Positions 16,874 through 26,216 are shown, numbered from the stretch's first letter. The stretch: DNA of 64,000 bases from an uncultured Desulfobacteraceae bacterium (GCA_913060875.1 CAJXSL010000010.1:117295-181294); one strand, 5' to 3'. Notes: generated from the letters alone by a model not told the origin. A program made the numbers and translations.

Positions 16874-17343
16874 AACAGACTCACTGACCCGTTGCTGGAT
16901 ATTTTGACTTCGCCGCTGGTGATATCAAAATGGACGGTACGCCCGGCCGGTCCCCCGATATCATCAGCGTCCAGAAGAACGTTGTTTTTCCATAGCAGCT
17001 TTTTCAGGACGGTGAAGTTGCGTTCCCCGATCTTGAAGATCTCATTTTTCCCGAGAGGCTGTCCACATCCAGCCGCTTTGACGATGAGTCGGGATTTTTC
17101 CCCCCCGATTTTGTAAATTTCCTTGAACAATTTCGGCACACCGATGTCCACGAACATATAGGGATTGTTGGCGGCTTTTTCAGGATTGATTTTGGACAAG
17201 GGCAACATCGCATGCAGAAGTCCGCCAACCTGAGCCTGCGGGTCATAAACCATCAGCCCCAGGCAACTTCCCAACGCATGGGTAACAAGGATATCACCCT
17301 TTTTGCCCAACTTCATATCGGCAACCACAACAACGTGTCTCAT
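16870..17343 (-). CDS. cheD: Chemoreceptor glutamine deamidase CheD
   Basis: 157 aa, typical length. The catalytic motif THALGSCLG has Cys27 and the later GGLLHAMLP supplies His44. KLGKKGDILVTHALGSC is the family hallmark. CheD deamidates receptor glutamines, and in other species its interaction with CheC-type phosphatases tunes adaptation. The CheX-type protein two genes downstream fits that pairing. GGATGG precedes the start. It is translationally coupled to the HDOD gene. Confidence 0.93.
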   Translation of the reverse strand: MRHVVVVADMKLGKKGDILVTHALGSCLGLMVYDPQAQVGGLLHAMLPLSKINPEKAANNPYMFVDIGVPKLFKEIYKIGGEKSRLIVKAAGCGQPLGKNEIFKIGERNFTVLKKLLWKNNVLLDADDIGGPAGRTVHFDITSGEVKISSNGSVSLL

Positions 17344-17369
17344 TTATGCCATCCGAACCCTAATGGTCA

Positions 17370-18191
17370 TTACCGTTTCCTGTAAGTCGCCGGTTTCATG
17401 TACTGAAACTCATGGCGAATGCCTGAAAGCCCTTCGGAGTGCCCCACAAAGAGATATCCCCCGGGTTCCAGCATGTCCCAAAAACGATTCACGAGGCGCT
17501 GCTGGGTCGGGCGATCGAAGTAGATCATGACGTTGCGACAAAAAATGACGTTGAAAGGGCCTTTCATGGGCCAGGGCTGCATCAAATTCAGCGAAGCCAG
17601 CCGTATCAATTTGCGCAGTTCGGTCCCCGCGCGATAACGCGGCTTCGAGCCTTCGCGGATGCGTTCAAAATATTCTCGGACCAGTGGCTGGGGAACCCCG
17701 GCCATGCGTTCTTCGGAATATACACCCTGCTGCGCCATCGCGATCATCTGATTGGAAATATCCGTCGACAGGACTAAAACATCTTTCCGATCGATATCCC
17801 GGATGTTTTCCCGCAAAACCATGGCTAAGGTGTAAGGCTCTTCGCCGGAAGAACAGGCGGCGCTCCAGAACCGCAGGCGTTTCCGAGTACTGAGATCCGG
17901 AAGAATTTCCTGGGCCAGGTAGTCGAAATGAGCGGATTCCCGGAAAAAGCTTGTCTTATTGGTGGTCATCACATCGATCAGGGTATTGATTTCGGTCTTT
18001 CCCTTTTCGCTGCTGATGAGTTTCATGTACTCTTTTACACTGGCAATTTTGAGTGCCCTAAGCCTTTTCATAAGGCGCGCGCGCACCAATGCTTCTTTCC
18101 CGGATTTCAGGCTGATGCCACATTGTTGATAAACAATCTGGCTGATTTCCTGAAACTGCCGTTGATCAAGTTCGGCGGTCAACAAACTCAT
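17370..18191 (-). CDS. cheR: Chemotaxis protein methyltransferase CheR
   Basis: 273 aa. Transfers methyl from S-adenosylmethionine to receptor glutamates. The N-terminal helical domain (about 1-75) precedes the SAM-binding domain with FWSAACSSGEEPYTLAM, VLSTDIS and IFCRNVMIYFD (the conserved CRNVxIYF), ending GYLFVGHSEGL. AAGGAAC lies about 9 bases before the ATG, 22 bases after cheA. Confidence 0.95.
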   Translation of the reverse strand: MSLLTAELDQRQFQEISQIVYQQCGISLKSGKEALVRARLMKRLRALKIASVKEYMKLISSEKGKTEINTLIDVMTTNKTSFFRESAHFDYLAQEILPDLSTRKRLRFWSAACSSGEEPYTLAMVLRENIRDIDRKDVLVLSTDISNQMIAMAQQGVYSEERMAGVPQPLVREYFERIREGSKPRYRAGTELRKLIRLASLNLMQPWPMKGPFNVIFCRNVMIYFDRPTQQRLVNRFWDMLEPGGYLFVGHSEGLSGIRHEFQYMKPATYRKR

Positions 18192-18213
18192 TGCGGTAGA
18201 GTTCCTTTTTGGG

Positions 18214-20994
18214 CTACGCCACGGCCTGCAGCGGTTGGGCCTCGATCATCCGCTTGTCTTTGCCGCCATCGTGGCTGTCTTTATTGGCATAGCGCATCAG
18301 GCTGCCCACATCCAATATCAACCCAACGCGGCCGTTGGGCATGATGGCGCTGCCCGAAATGCCGGGTATATGGCGCATGGTTTCACCAAGAGTTTTAATC
18401 ACAACCTGCTGCCGGCCTACCAACTCATCGATGACCAGCCCGGCACGGCTGTGTTCATCTTCGACAATGACGACCAGCATATTGGTGTCATCTTCTTCCA
18501 CGGCGTCAAGCCCATAGATGTCCACCAATCGTACCAGTGGTATCAGATTGCCCTGGACGGAAATCATTTCGCCCCGGCCGTACACCGTCGAGATGTCATC
18601 CCGTTCCGGCTTGATGGATTTGATGATGGAAACCGTCGGAACAACGTATGTCTCTTCCCCGACCCGCACCACCATACCGTCGATAATGGCAAGGGTCAGC
18701 GGAAGGCTCATCTTGAAGGTGCTGCCCGCTCCCTTGACCGAGTGGATTTCCACCTGCCCCCGCAGGGATTCAATATTTTTCCGGACCACATCCATGCCGA
18801 CCCCGCGTCCCGAAACATCGGTTACTTCAGCCGCGGTCGAAAAACCGGGTTCGAATACCAGGTTGAATATTTCCCGATCGCTCAATCCGTTTCCGTCACT
18901 GATCAATCCATTCTGGATGGCTTTGTCGAGGATGACATCCCGGTCGAGTCCCTTACCATCGTCCTGAATTTCCACGACCACATTGCCGGCCGAGTGATAG
19001 GCGGCCAGCTTCACCTGTCCGGTTTCTTCCTTGCCCCGTTCCTGGCGCACTTCAGGCGGTTCAATACCATGATCGACGGCATTGCGGATCATATGGACAA
19101 GCGGGTCGTTGATGACATCCACCAGGTTGCGATCGATTTCGGTCTCTTCGCCCTCCGTGACCAGATGGACCTGTTTGCCGGTCTTGCGGGCAACATCTCT
19201 TACCAGGCGGGTCATTTTGTTGAACGTGGCTTTGAGCGGTACCATGCGAAGGGACATGCTCATATCCTGCAGTTCCCGTACGATTTTGCTGGTATGGCCG
19301 ATTTTTTTAATGAGATCGTGGTTGCTCCCGTTGATGACGACATCGTCCTGAGCCACCATGGAATGGGCAATGACAAGCTCCCCCACCATGTCGATAAGGC
19401 GATCGAGACGACTGGTGCTGACCCTTACGGAGGTATCGACCACGGCCTGGGGATTCTTCATGCGCTGCTGGGTCCGCAAAGCCTTGCCGACATCTTTAGC
19501 GCTGGCTTGCTGGGTTTTAACCATCTTGACGCCAAGAGGGGCGCTGCCTTCCTGTTTTGCGGCGGTTTCAATCTGTTCACGGGTGGCGGTTCCCTGGGCC
19601 ACCATGATATCACCGACCCGCGGTTCGGAAACGACGGATTCGACATCTTCGCGGCTGACTTTGCCCTGTGCCACCAGCAGATCCCCCACCCGCGGATTCG
19701 GCTCCGTGTCGCTCTCTTCGCTGATACCGGCAGCCTCCGGTGCCGACAATACTTTCATCAACTCGTCATATCCGGCCGGCTTCAGAAAAGCTCCGCCGCC
19801 CAATGCATCCTGGACCCCTTCGACCATTTCTTTCAGCATGTCCAAAGCGCGCAGGGATAAATCGGCATACCCTCCGGTATAGCGGATTTCCCTGTCTCTT
19901 ACGCGGCTGAGCAGGCTTTCGGCATGATGCCCCATATCAGCGATAATCGACAGTTCCAGAAAAGCCGACGTCCCCTTGATGGTGTGAAAGGCACGGAAAA
20001 CCATGCCCACGGCATCCATGTCGTCCGGATCGGTTTCAAGCGCGAGCAATGCTTCTTCCGCTTTGACAATGAGATCACTGCCTTCCTCGATGAATTCGCC
20101 GATGAGTTCAAAATCCGGATCATCGGGCAGGTAGTCGTTCATATCCTGTTCGGGTGAGGCCGGTGGTTCTTCCATTTCCGGAAGAGCCCCAGGGGGGCAA
20201 GGATCGTCAACAGGAGATGTGACTTCAGCAGGCACAACAGGATCGGTTTCGGAATGCGGCCTTGGTTCTGATTTATTTTCGGGCGCCACCGTTTCAGCGT
20301 CTTTAACCGGATCCGCAGCCGGTGTATATTTGGTTTCGTCGATCAGTAGATCCATGGCGGACTGGATTTGCCCTCCGATGATATCCAGAAGGTCGTCCGA
20401 CAGTGCTCCCGCCTCATCCAAGGCGTTTGTCAGCAGAATATGCGCCTCCTGCAAGCGGGTTTGCGCCGCATCGGGGAAAGCCTGATTCTGACCCAATTCG
20501 TCTAGGGCGTCCCGGATGGCGCGACATGCCTCCAGGTCGTCGGTATCGGCCTGAACGATCATGGCGGCGACATCATCGATACTCAAAGGGCCATCCTCCA
20601 CGGTTTCACCTTCTCCATCCGTATCGATGACATCCCGTGAGGTCGTATCTCCGCGGGATAATATTCCCTCCAGCGCGTCGGTCGCTTTTTGGGCCAGGAT
20701 CTTACGGTCCGGCCCGTTTTCCAGATAATGTTTGGCGGCGTCAAAGCCATCGGCGATAGCATCGATGATGGACAGGTAGTCGCTAAGGGATTTCTGGGCA
20801 ATGGCGGCAATCCCTTTATGGCAGGCTTGCAACAGTGACCGGAGGGGTTTCATCTGTTTGGGGATACCTCCGGCAAGCGCGGCCAGTTGATCGGCAAAAC
20901 GGCCCCATCCCTCGCGATCATTCAGACTGAGATTGTCGAGGTTGTCATAAAACTGATTTAACTGTGGGATGACTTTGGATCCTGTTTTCGTCAT
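18214..20994 (-). CDS. cheA: Chemotaxis histidine kinase CheA (long form)
   Basis: 926 aa, longer than typical CheA (650-750). Residues 1-220 are a helical region without recognised motif. A Pro/Asp/Glu-rich linker (221-290) and the P1 phosphotransfer domain (about 293-400) with His337 in AFHTIKGT follow. Residues 434-508 hold short repeats (PRVGDLLVAQGKVSRED, PRVGDIMVAQGTATREQ and a weaker third). The dimerization helices (about 522-590), ATPase (N-box NAVDHGIE, G-boxes DDGKGLD and GRGVGMDVV) and a CheW-like P5 (about 765-905) complete it. No separate P2 is obvious. It is the first chemotaxis gene after flgN; CheW itself is not in the window. Confidence 0.95.
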   Translation of the reverse strand: MTKTGSKVIPQLNQFYDNLDNLSLNDREGWGRFADQLAALAGGIPKQMKPLRSLLQACHKGIAAIAQKSLSDYLSIIDAIADGFDAAKHYLENGPDRKILAQKATDALEGILSRGDTTSRDVIDTDGEGETVEDGPLSIDDVAAMIVQADTDDLEACRAIRDALDELGQNQAFPDAAQTRLQEAHILLTNALDEAGALSDDLLDIIGGQIQSAMDLLIDETKYTPAADPVKDAETVAPENKSEPRPHSETDPVVPAEVTSPVDDPCPPGALPEMEEPPASPEQDMNDYLPDDPDFELIGEFIEEGSDLIVKAEEALLALETDPDDMDAVGMVFRAFHTIKGTSAFLELSIIADMGHHAESLLSRVRDREIRYTGGYADLSLRALDMLKEMVEGVQDALGGGAFLKPAGYDELMKVLSAPEAAGISEESDTEPNPRVGDLLVAQGKVSREDVESVVSEPRVGDIMVAQGTATREQIETAAKQEGSAPLGVKMVKTQQASAKDVGKALRTQQRMKNPQAVVDTSVRVSTSRLDRLIDMVGELVIAHSMVAQDDVVINGSNHDLIKKIGHTSKIVRELQDMSMSLRMVPLKATFNKMTRLVRDVARKTGKQVHLVTEGEETEIDRNLVDVINDPLVHMIRNAVDHGIEPPEVRQERGKEETGQVKLAAYHSAGNVVVEIQDDGKGLDRDVILDKAIQNGLISDGNGLSDREIFNLVFEPGFSTAAEVTDVSGRGVGMDVVRKNIESLRGQVEIHSVKGAGSTFKMSLPLTLAIIDGMVVRVGEETYVVPTVSIIKSIKPERDDISTVYGRGEMISVQGNLIPLVRLVDIYGLDAVEEDDTNMLVVIVEDEHSRAGLVIDELVGRQQVVIKTLGETMRHIPGISGSAIMPNGRVGLILDVGSLMRYANKDSHDGGKDKRMIEAQPLQAVA

Positions 20995-21046
20995 GAGTAT
21001 CTATCCGAATCTGTTGCCTGGATTTATGGTAAAATGCCCGTCGTAT

Positions 21047-21547
21047 CTATACGGCCCCTGAAAGCATGCGGCCGATCTTGCCGCCATGCTGAACGCGACC
21101 CGTTGCATGGTAGACCTGATTAGGATGCGTCAGCGTTGTCAGCATCTTAAGCGAGCCGTTGATGAATTGCAGGGCCTGAAGGCAAAGGGATCGGTTGCGC
21201 TCGGATTCAATCTGGATCGTGTCGATCAGTTCCTGGAGCTTCCCTCCCCGTTTTTTTAACTTGGAAGCATGCGGTTCCCCGACCCGTTTGCTCAACCGGG
21301 TGACGGTCATCTCTTCAGAATCCAGTTGGAGTTGAACCGCAATTTGATCGGCGATCTGCTTTCGATGGAACTCCTCACGACGAATGCGCTGGAGTACCGT
21401 CTCCTTGTCCGTGACGATCCGGTTGAGGGCCTCAAGGTCGGACTCCAGAATGGCCCGACGTTCAACGAGGAAAAGATCCAACAGTTTGCGATAGAGAATC
21501 AATTGCCGGTCAATGCAATCATTTAAAGAGGTCAACGCTTTTTCCAT
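21047..21547 (-). CDS. flgN: Flagellar export chaperone FlgN-like
   Basis: 166 aa, helical, highly charged. FlgN chaperones the junction proteins FlgK and FlgL before export. The pattern YRKLLDLFLVERRAIL and KETVLQRIRREE matches the FlgN helical hairpin. Its place directly after flgM is the classical flgM-flgN pairing, and its clients flgK and flgL are at the far end of the same gene run. GGAGAGCTCT precedes the start. Confidence 0.82.
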   Translation of the reverse strand: MEKALTSLNDCIDRQLILYRKLLDLFLVERRAILESDLEALNRIVTDKETVLQRIRREEFHRKQIADQIAVQLQLDSEEMTVTRLSKRVGEPHASKLKKRGGKLQELIDTIQIESERNRSLCLQALQFINGSLKMLTTLTHPNQVYHATGRVQHGGKIGRMLSGAV

Positions 21548-21620
21548 AGAGCTCTCCGTTAGGATCGGAGCATCGCAAACCGCATATTCAAAATTTAATC
21601 AAACTGTTACTTCAATTTAA

Positions 21621-21929
21621 TTAAAAATCATTGTTAAGCGCCATATCCCGCATCATGCGCTCTGCGATTTGACTGCCGTCGATTTTGTAGACCCCCGTGT
21701 CAACCTGGAGGCTTATTTGGGCCACTTTGCCCTCGTCGATATCCGGGATATCCTTCAAAAGGTTGCGGGCCTCCTGGATTTCCCGGGCCTTGGGCGACAG
21801 GACCACTTTGTCCACCGGTGGATTTTCACCGGAAGCAGCTGCTGGTTGCGGTTTCCCGCCGCCGGCGTCCTTGGCCTTCTGTGCATAGGCCTCAAAATTA
21901 ATGTGAATGCTGCTGTCATCGATTTTCAT
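21621..21929 (-). CDS. flgM: Anti-sigma-28 factor FlgM
   Basis: 102 aa, typical. FlgM holds FliA inactive until it is exported through the finished hook. The C-terminal half (VVLSPKAREIQEARNLLKDI, KVAQISLQVDTGVYKIDGSQIAERMM) is the conserved FlgM sigma-binding region. GGAGGCC precedes the start. A strong sigma-28 promoter lies 120-150 bases upstream, so the anti-sigma factor is under control of its own target. Confidence 0.92.
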   Translation of the reverse strand: MKIDDSSIHINFEAYAQKAKDAGGGKPQPAAASGENPPVDKVVLSPKAREIQEARNLLKDIPDIDEGKVAQISLQVDTGVYKIDGSQIAERMMRDMALNNDF

Positions 21930-22051
21930 GCATGGCCTCCAGCTGTGGATCCGAACCGTTATCGGTTCCGGATACTGAGTGTTCTGGTCGGCGGATTCTC
22001 CTTGAATGCCATCGGATGCATTCTCCGGAAGCTTTTATATCCGCAAGGTGA

Positions 22052-22079
22052 TTATCGGCCGCCCTCTGCTGGAGCTTTA
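22052..22079 (-). promoter_or_regulatory. Sigma-28 (FliA) promoter of flgM
   Basis: On the minus strand TAAAGCTC, 12 bases, GCCGATAA. The -10 half is a perfect match to the FliA consensus GCCGATAA and the -35 half begins with the diagnostic TAAA. It lies in the 161-base gap after flgJ. A small hairpin GAACCG-TTAT-CGGTTC (21953-21968) lies in the predicted leader. Confidence 0.8.
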
Positions 22080-22090
22080 GATGTTTCTCA

Positions 22091-22459
22091 TTATTCCCAA
22101 TTCGCCCTTTTGACCGTGCCCGGATTCTGGGTCAATCGGGCTTTCATCTGGTTGGCCAAGCCAATGGCGCCTTGGCCATGGGCCATTTCCCGGGCAACCT
22201 GCTGATCCATCATGTCGGTGTAGATTTCCTCGGCCCGGCCGCTGTCCAGCAGGCCCGATTCCGGTATGCTGGCACGCATGGTTTTAAACAACTGTTCAAC
22301 GAAAATGGCTTCAAAATCAGCACAGGCCTTTTCAAGACGTCGGTTTTCAGCTTCCGTCCCGGATCCAGCCACCCCAAACGTCTGACGACGGATGTCCGTT
22401 CCATTTTTCGATGGTGCGTCACCAAAGCCGGTCATGGATGCAATCCCTAATGGATCCAA
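22091..22459 (-). CDS. flgJ: Rod-binding FlgJ, N-terminal domain only
   Basis: 122 aa. It contains only the rod cap/scaffold domain (ACADFEAIFVEQLFKTMR and AEEIYTDMMDQQVAREMA are diagnostic), without the muramidase half found in enterobacterial FlgJ. The separate lytic transglycosylase at 55.7 kb can supply that activity. The start is TTG 22459 because GAGGAGGG ends 4 bases upstream, placing it 22 bases after the flgI stop. Longer in-frame starts would overlap flgI heavily. Confidence 0.88.
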   Translation of the reverse strand: MDPLGIASMTGFGDAPSKNGTDIRRQTFGVAGSGTEAENRRLEKACADFEAIFVEQLFKTMRASIPESGLLDSGRAEEIYTDMMDQQVAREMAHGQGAIGLANQMKARLTQNPGTVKRANWE

Positions 22460-22481
22460 TTGTCCCTCCTCTATCTGTCCG

Positions 22482-23621
22482 CTAAATGATCTGCAGTTCC
22501 GCCTGAAGCGCTCCGGCCGCCTTGAGTGCCTGAAAAATGGCAATTAAATCCCGCGGCGATACCCCGAGCGCGTTTAACGCGCGCACGACTTCACCAATAC
22601 TCACGCCCGATTCCACCAGGAACAGGGGGTTGCGGCCTTCTTCGACAACCATTTCCCGGTCGGATGTCACCACGGTCTGTCCTCCCCGGGAAAAGGGTAA
22701 GGGTTGGGACACATTGTCCCGCCTGTTGACCTGGATACTCAGGTTGCCGTGCGCAATGGCGATGGTGGCAATGCGCACGTTTTCTCCCATGATGACCGTT
22801 CCGGTGCGCTCGTTGATGATGATCTTGGAGACCATGTCCGGCGTGACACCCAGGTTTTCGATCAGGGCCACCAACTCCACGCTTCGACCGCGATAGAGAT
22901 CCGGCACTTTGACCTTGATGGTACCCGCATCCGGTGCGGATGCCATGGCATCGCCGAAAGCACTGTTGATGGCCCGGGCCACCCGTGTGGCCGTGGTGAA
23001 ATCCGGGGCGTGCAAGGCCAGTGTCAGCACTTCCCGTGCGTTGAAATCATGCACGATTTCCCGTTCGATCAACGCGCCGCCGACAATGCGCCCCACCGTG
23101 GGGAAGTTTTTCTGCACCCCGGTGCCGCTTCCCTTGCCGTAGGAAAACCCGCCGGTGCTGACCGGACCCTGGGCCACGGCATAGACCTTGCCATCGGCCG
23201 CTTTCAATGGGGTAAGAAGGAGGGTTCCGCCCTGGAGGTTCTTGGCATCTCCGATGGAGTTGACCAGCACATCGATGCGGCTGCCGGTCCGCGCAAACGG
23301 GGGCAGGTTGGCTGTAATCATGACAGCCGCCACATTTTTGACCTTCAAATCGTCCGGATCGATGGTGATGCCCATCTTTTCGAGCATGCTGGCAAGCGAC
23401 TGCACCGTAAAAGTGGATTTGGTACCGTCACCGGACCCATCCAAGCCCACCACCAGGCCGTATCCGAACAGCTGATTTTGGCGAACACCGCGGATATTGG
23501 CGATGTCCTTGATGCGGGCGGCATGGGCCACATTAAAGACCATCAGTGCCAGGACGGCTATCGTCCCCACCATTACAGCACGGGTGCGGCTTTTTTTCAG
23601 AAAGGGATCGTTGGCATTCAT
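22482..23621 (-). CDS. flgI: Flagellar P-ring protein FlgI
   Basis: 379 aa, typical. Periplasmic P-ring subunit around the rod. A signal peptide (about residues 1-34, TIAVLALMVFNVAHAA) precedes RIKDIANIRGVRQNQLFGYGLVVGL, the near-invariant FlgI start. INERTGTVIMGENVRI and VRALNALGVSPRDLIAIFQALKAAGAL are also diagnostic. GAGGCGCATC precedes the ATG. It lies 32 bases after flgH. Confidence 0.96.
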   Translation of the reverse strand: MNANDPFLKKSRTRAVMVGTIAVLALMVFNVAHAARIKDIANIRGVRQNQLFGYGLVVGLDGSGDGTKSTFTVQSLASMLEKMGITIDPDDLKVKNVAAVMITANLPPFARTGSRIDVLVNSIGDAKNLQGGTLLLTPLKAADGKVYAVAQGPVSTGGFSYGKGSGTGVQKNFPTVGRIVGGALIEREIVHDFNAREVLTLALHAPDFTTATRVARAINSAFGDAMASAPDAGTIKVKVPDLYRGRSVELVALIENLGVTPDMVSKIIINERTGTVIMGENVRIATIAIAHGNLSIQVNRRDNVSQPLPFSRGGQTVVTSDREMVVEEGRNPLFLVESGVSIGEVVRALNALGVSPRDLIAIFQALKAAGALQAELQII

Positions 23622-23653
23622 GATGCGCCTCAGGTATGCAAATGGTCGTTGTT

Positions 23654-24364
23654 TCAGAATGGCCAGACGGTATTCAAAGCATTGGCAACCCAGCCCGGTC
23701 GCTGCCGGTCATCGACGATGCCGGCGCCGCTGTAGGCAATGCGCGCATCCGCCACGAAAGTGGACAGGACGACATTGTCTTCGGAAATATCCCGAGGTCG
23801 AACGACGCCATAAATGGTCATAATTTGCTTCTCGTTGTTCACCATGATTTCCCGGGAACCGATCACTTTCAGATTGCGGTTGGGCATGACTTCGACCACC
23901 CGTGCGGTGATATAGGCGTCCAGTTTACCGCTGCGCGAGGTGCTCCCCGAGCCCTCAAAACCACTCTCGATTTCACCACTCACCGACAGATTCTTTAAGG
24001 TCGATGTGTTCACGCCAAATAGTTCACTGATGCCGGCACTGAGCGAGGATTCACGATCCGTAGAGGTATCCGCACTGTTGGAGGCGCTGGAAGATTCCGC
24101 AATTTTGATGGTGATGACGTCTCCGGCGCGACGGGCTTTGGGATCGCTGAACAAGTCCCCGAAGGCCACCTCTTCGGACCAAAGCGACATATCGTCCTTC
24201 GGCATCTGCGGTGTGCTGACCGGCGTCGATGGTGTCGTGGCGGCGACCGGCGCCGTACTGACCGTCATGCCGCCGTGAGGGGTTGCGCACCCCACTAACA
24301 ATAGGGCTGCCCATAAACTCAGTATGGCCAAACAGACCATTCCGCGCATGTCCTTGGGAGTCAT
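23654..24364 (-). CDS. flgH: Flagellar L-ring lipoprotein FlgH
   Basis: 236 aa. Outer-membrane L-ring subunit. A lipoprotein signal with lipobox LLVGC puts the lipidated Cys at about residue 26. The body has SLWSEEVAFGDLFSDPKARRAGDVITIKIAESSSASNSA and GSREIMVNNEKQIMTIYGVVRPRDIS features; the ITI-I-E-SSSASN run is diagnostic. Start ATG 24364 has AAAGGATG upstream and lies 13 bases after the flgA stop. A longer in-frame start inside flgA is rejected. Confidence 0.95.
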   Translation of the reverse strand: MTPKDMRGMVCLAILSLWAALLLVGCATPHGGMTVSTAPVAATTPSTPVSTPQMPKDDMSLWSEEVAFGDLFSDPKARRAGDVITIKIAESSSASNSADTSTDRESSLSAGISELFGVNTSTLKNLSVSGEIESGFEGSGSTSRSGKLDAYITARVVEVMPNRNLKVIGSREIMVNNEKQIMTIYGVVRPRDISEDNVVLSTFVADARIAYSGAGIVDDRQRPGWVANALNTVWPF

Positions 24365-24377
24365 GATGTCATCCTTT

Positions 24378-25382
24378 CTAGAAGTCCACTTGTACGGTTC
24401 GGGCATCGATCACCCGGGCAAACAAGGATTTATTCGAATCCAGATTGACAACGCGGATGCGCTCGCCAGGCCGACCGATACTTTTCACCTCTCCGAGGGT
24501 GGTGATGCGCAATCCTCCGGATTCCGCCACGATCAGGACGCGATCGCCCTTTTTTACCGCGGGTGGAAATTCCAATTGATCTTTGCGCAATACCGTCCGC
24601 GGCCCTATATTGCGGCGGGCGCGCTGACCGGCTATTTCCTGAAAGGAAAACACGGTATTGGGTTGGAGATCCGTAATATCCATCGTTTGCATCATAAGGT
24701 CTTCGGGCTGGATCAGTTCATAACGGGCGATAGGACGTCGCGTCACAGGCACCTCTTTCATCATGACGACATGCGCTGTTACCATGACCCTTTTTACCGG
24801 GGTTCCGTCGACACTGAAAAAAATGTTCAATGGCAGGGTGCCGGAAAGACGCTTCTGAGGAAGATATTGTATGTCATGCTGCACGTTGCCGGTCGGCAGC
24901 ATGACATCATCGGCAACCCGCACGGATGAAATGGTCAGGTCCGCATCCCTAAAGGGGGGATGTTCCGTAATATGGGCGCGCACCATCATTTCGATATCGC
25001 CAGCCGAAATGGTCACGGCCCGACGCATGAGGGTGATTTGCTCGGGCCCCTGAACGCGCATGGCATGCGTATCGAAGCCGGATTGACGCAACCGCAGCAG
25101 GATATAATCCCGGCTGATGGTGCGGCTATGGCCGGCCTGCGGGGCACGACCGATCATGACCGCCGCCATTTGCGGCCCGTTTGCGGCATCGGCTCCGGTA
25201 ATCCGGGCCACCTGCCCCAGAGACACGTTTTCACTGTCGATTTCAACTGGGGACGCTAACGCAAGGCATACGGTCGCATGCGGTCTTTCAGCTGCAATGG
25301 CGTGGACCGTAAAAAAACCAGCGCCCACGAGCAGAACCAGCATGATTATGATTCGTTTTGTGCCGACCCGTCGGGTAATCAT
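24378..25382 (-). CDS. flgA: Flagella basal body P-ring formation protein FlgA
   Basis: 334 aa. Periplasmic chaperone for P-ring assembly. It has a signal peptide (RIIIMLVLLVGAGFFTVHAIA). The C-terminal SAF/FlgA domain shows ARYELIQPEDLMMQTMDI, GQRARRNIGPRTVLRKDQLE and GDRVLIVAESGGLRITTLGEVKSIG. The N-terminal half makes it longer than E. coli FlgA (219 aa), as in other deltaproteobacteria. GAGGGGTTTG precedes ATG 25382. Confidence 0.92.
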   Translation of the reverse strand: MITRRVGTKRIIIMLVLLVGAGFFTVHAIAAERPHATVCLALASPVEIDSENVSLGQVARITGADAANGPQMAAVMIGRAPQAGHSRTISRDYILLRLRQSGFDTHAMRVQGPEQITLMRRAVTISAGDIEMMVRAHITEHPPFRDADLTISSVRVADDVMLPTGNVQHDIQYLPQKRLSGTLPLNIFFSVDGTPVKRVMVTAHVVMMKEVPVTRRPIARYELIQPEDLMMQTMDITDLQPNTVFSFQEIAGQRARRNIGPRTVLRKDQLEFPPAVKKGDRVLIVAESGGLRITTLGEVKSIGRPGERIRVVNLDSNKSLFARVIDARTVQVDF

Positions 25383-25400
25383 CAAACCCCTCTATTGTTT

Positions 25401-26189
25401 TTAGCGTTTGACATTATTGGCCTGCTGAAGCATGTCGTCCGCCGCCTGGATGGTTTTGCTGTTGATTTCGTAGGCCCGTTGGGCCGTAATCATCTTCACC
25501 ATCTCGTCCACGACACTCACGTTGGACATTTCGAGAAACCCCTGGGCCAGGCTCCCCAAACCGTCTTCTCCTGCTGTTCCGACGATGGCGTCACCCGAGG
25601 CATTGGTTGGCAAATAGAGATTGCGGCCGATACTGTGGAGTCCGGCCGGATTAACGAAACGGGCCAGGGTGATGGTACCGATTTCCGTGGGCTCGCTGCT
25701 TCCGGCCTGCAGGACCGACACCGTCCCGTCCAACCCAATGGAAAGGGAAATGCTGTCACTGGGAATCGTAATTTCGGGTTCCATCACAAACCCGTCGGAT
25801 GTCACGATGCGACCATCGCGGTCCATTTTGAAAGCGCCGTCGCGCGTGTAGGCCGTTTCCCCGTTCGGTTGAATAATCTGGAAAAAACCGTCGCCTTCGA
25901 TGGCGATATCCAGTTCATTTTTGGTTTGCTGAAAATCACCCTCAGTGAAGATCCTGTGCGTGGCCACCGGACGGCTCCCGTGACCGAGCTGAATCCCGGT
26001 GGGAACATCGGTGCTTTCGGAAGAAGAGGTGCCGGCCTGCCGGAGGGTCTCGTAGAGAAGGTCCTGGAAATCGGCCCGGCTGGTTTTGAACCCCGTGGTG
26101 TTGACGTTGGCCAGGTTATTGGAAATAACATCGATGTTGAGCGACTGTGATTTCATTCCAGACGCTGCGGTCCATAAACTACGAATCAT
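25401..26189 (-). CDS. flgG: Flagellar distal rod protein FlgG
   Basis: 262 aa, exactly the usual length. It starts [33 protein letters not shown] (rod/hook motif [12 protein letters not shown]), contains GDGFFQI and ends [25 protein letters not shown] followed by the FlgG tail. GAGGAGG precedes the start. It follows flgF by 27 bases. Confidence 0.96.
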   Translation of the reverse strand: MIRSLWTAASGMKSQSLNIDVISNNLANVNTTGFKTSRADFQDLLYETLRQAGTSSSESTDVPTGIQLGHGSRPVATHRIFTEGDFQQTKNELDIAIEGDGFFQIIQPNGETAYTRDGAFKMDRDGRIVTSDGFVMEPEITIPSDSISLSIGLDGTVSVLQAGSSEPTEIGTITLARFVNPAGLHSIGRNLYLPTNASGDAIVGTAGEDGLGSLAQGFLEMSNVSVVDEMVKMITAQRAYEINSKTIQAADDMLQQANNVKR

Positions 26190-26216
26190 GATTTCCTCCT
26201 CGGCGGTGAAACCGCC

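Noticed and set aside
18235..19860. 541-codon plus-strand frame antisense to cheA
   Set aside because: The opposite strand encodes a clear CheA with all kinase motifs. The antisense product is His/Gly/Asp-rich with no domain, as expected of a shadow frame in GC-rich coding DNA.
22704..23735. 343-codon plus-strand frame antisense to flgI
   Set aside because: No protein-like pattern. It is a mirror of FlgI codons and has no ribosome-binding site in context.
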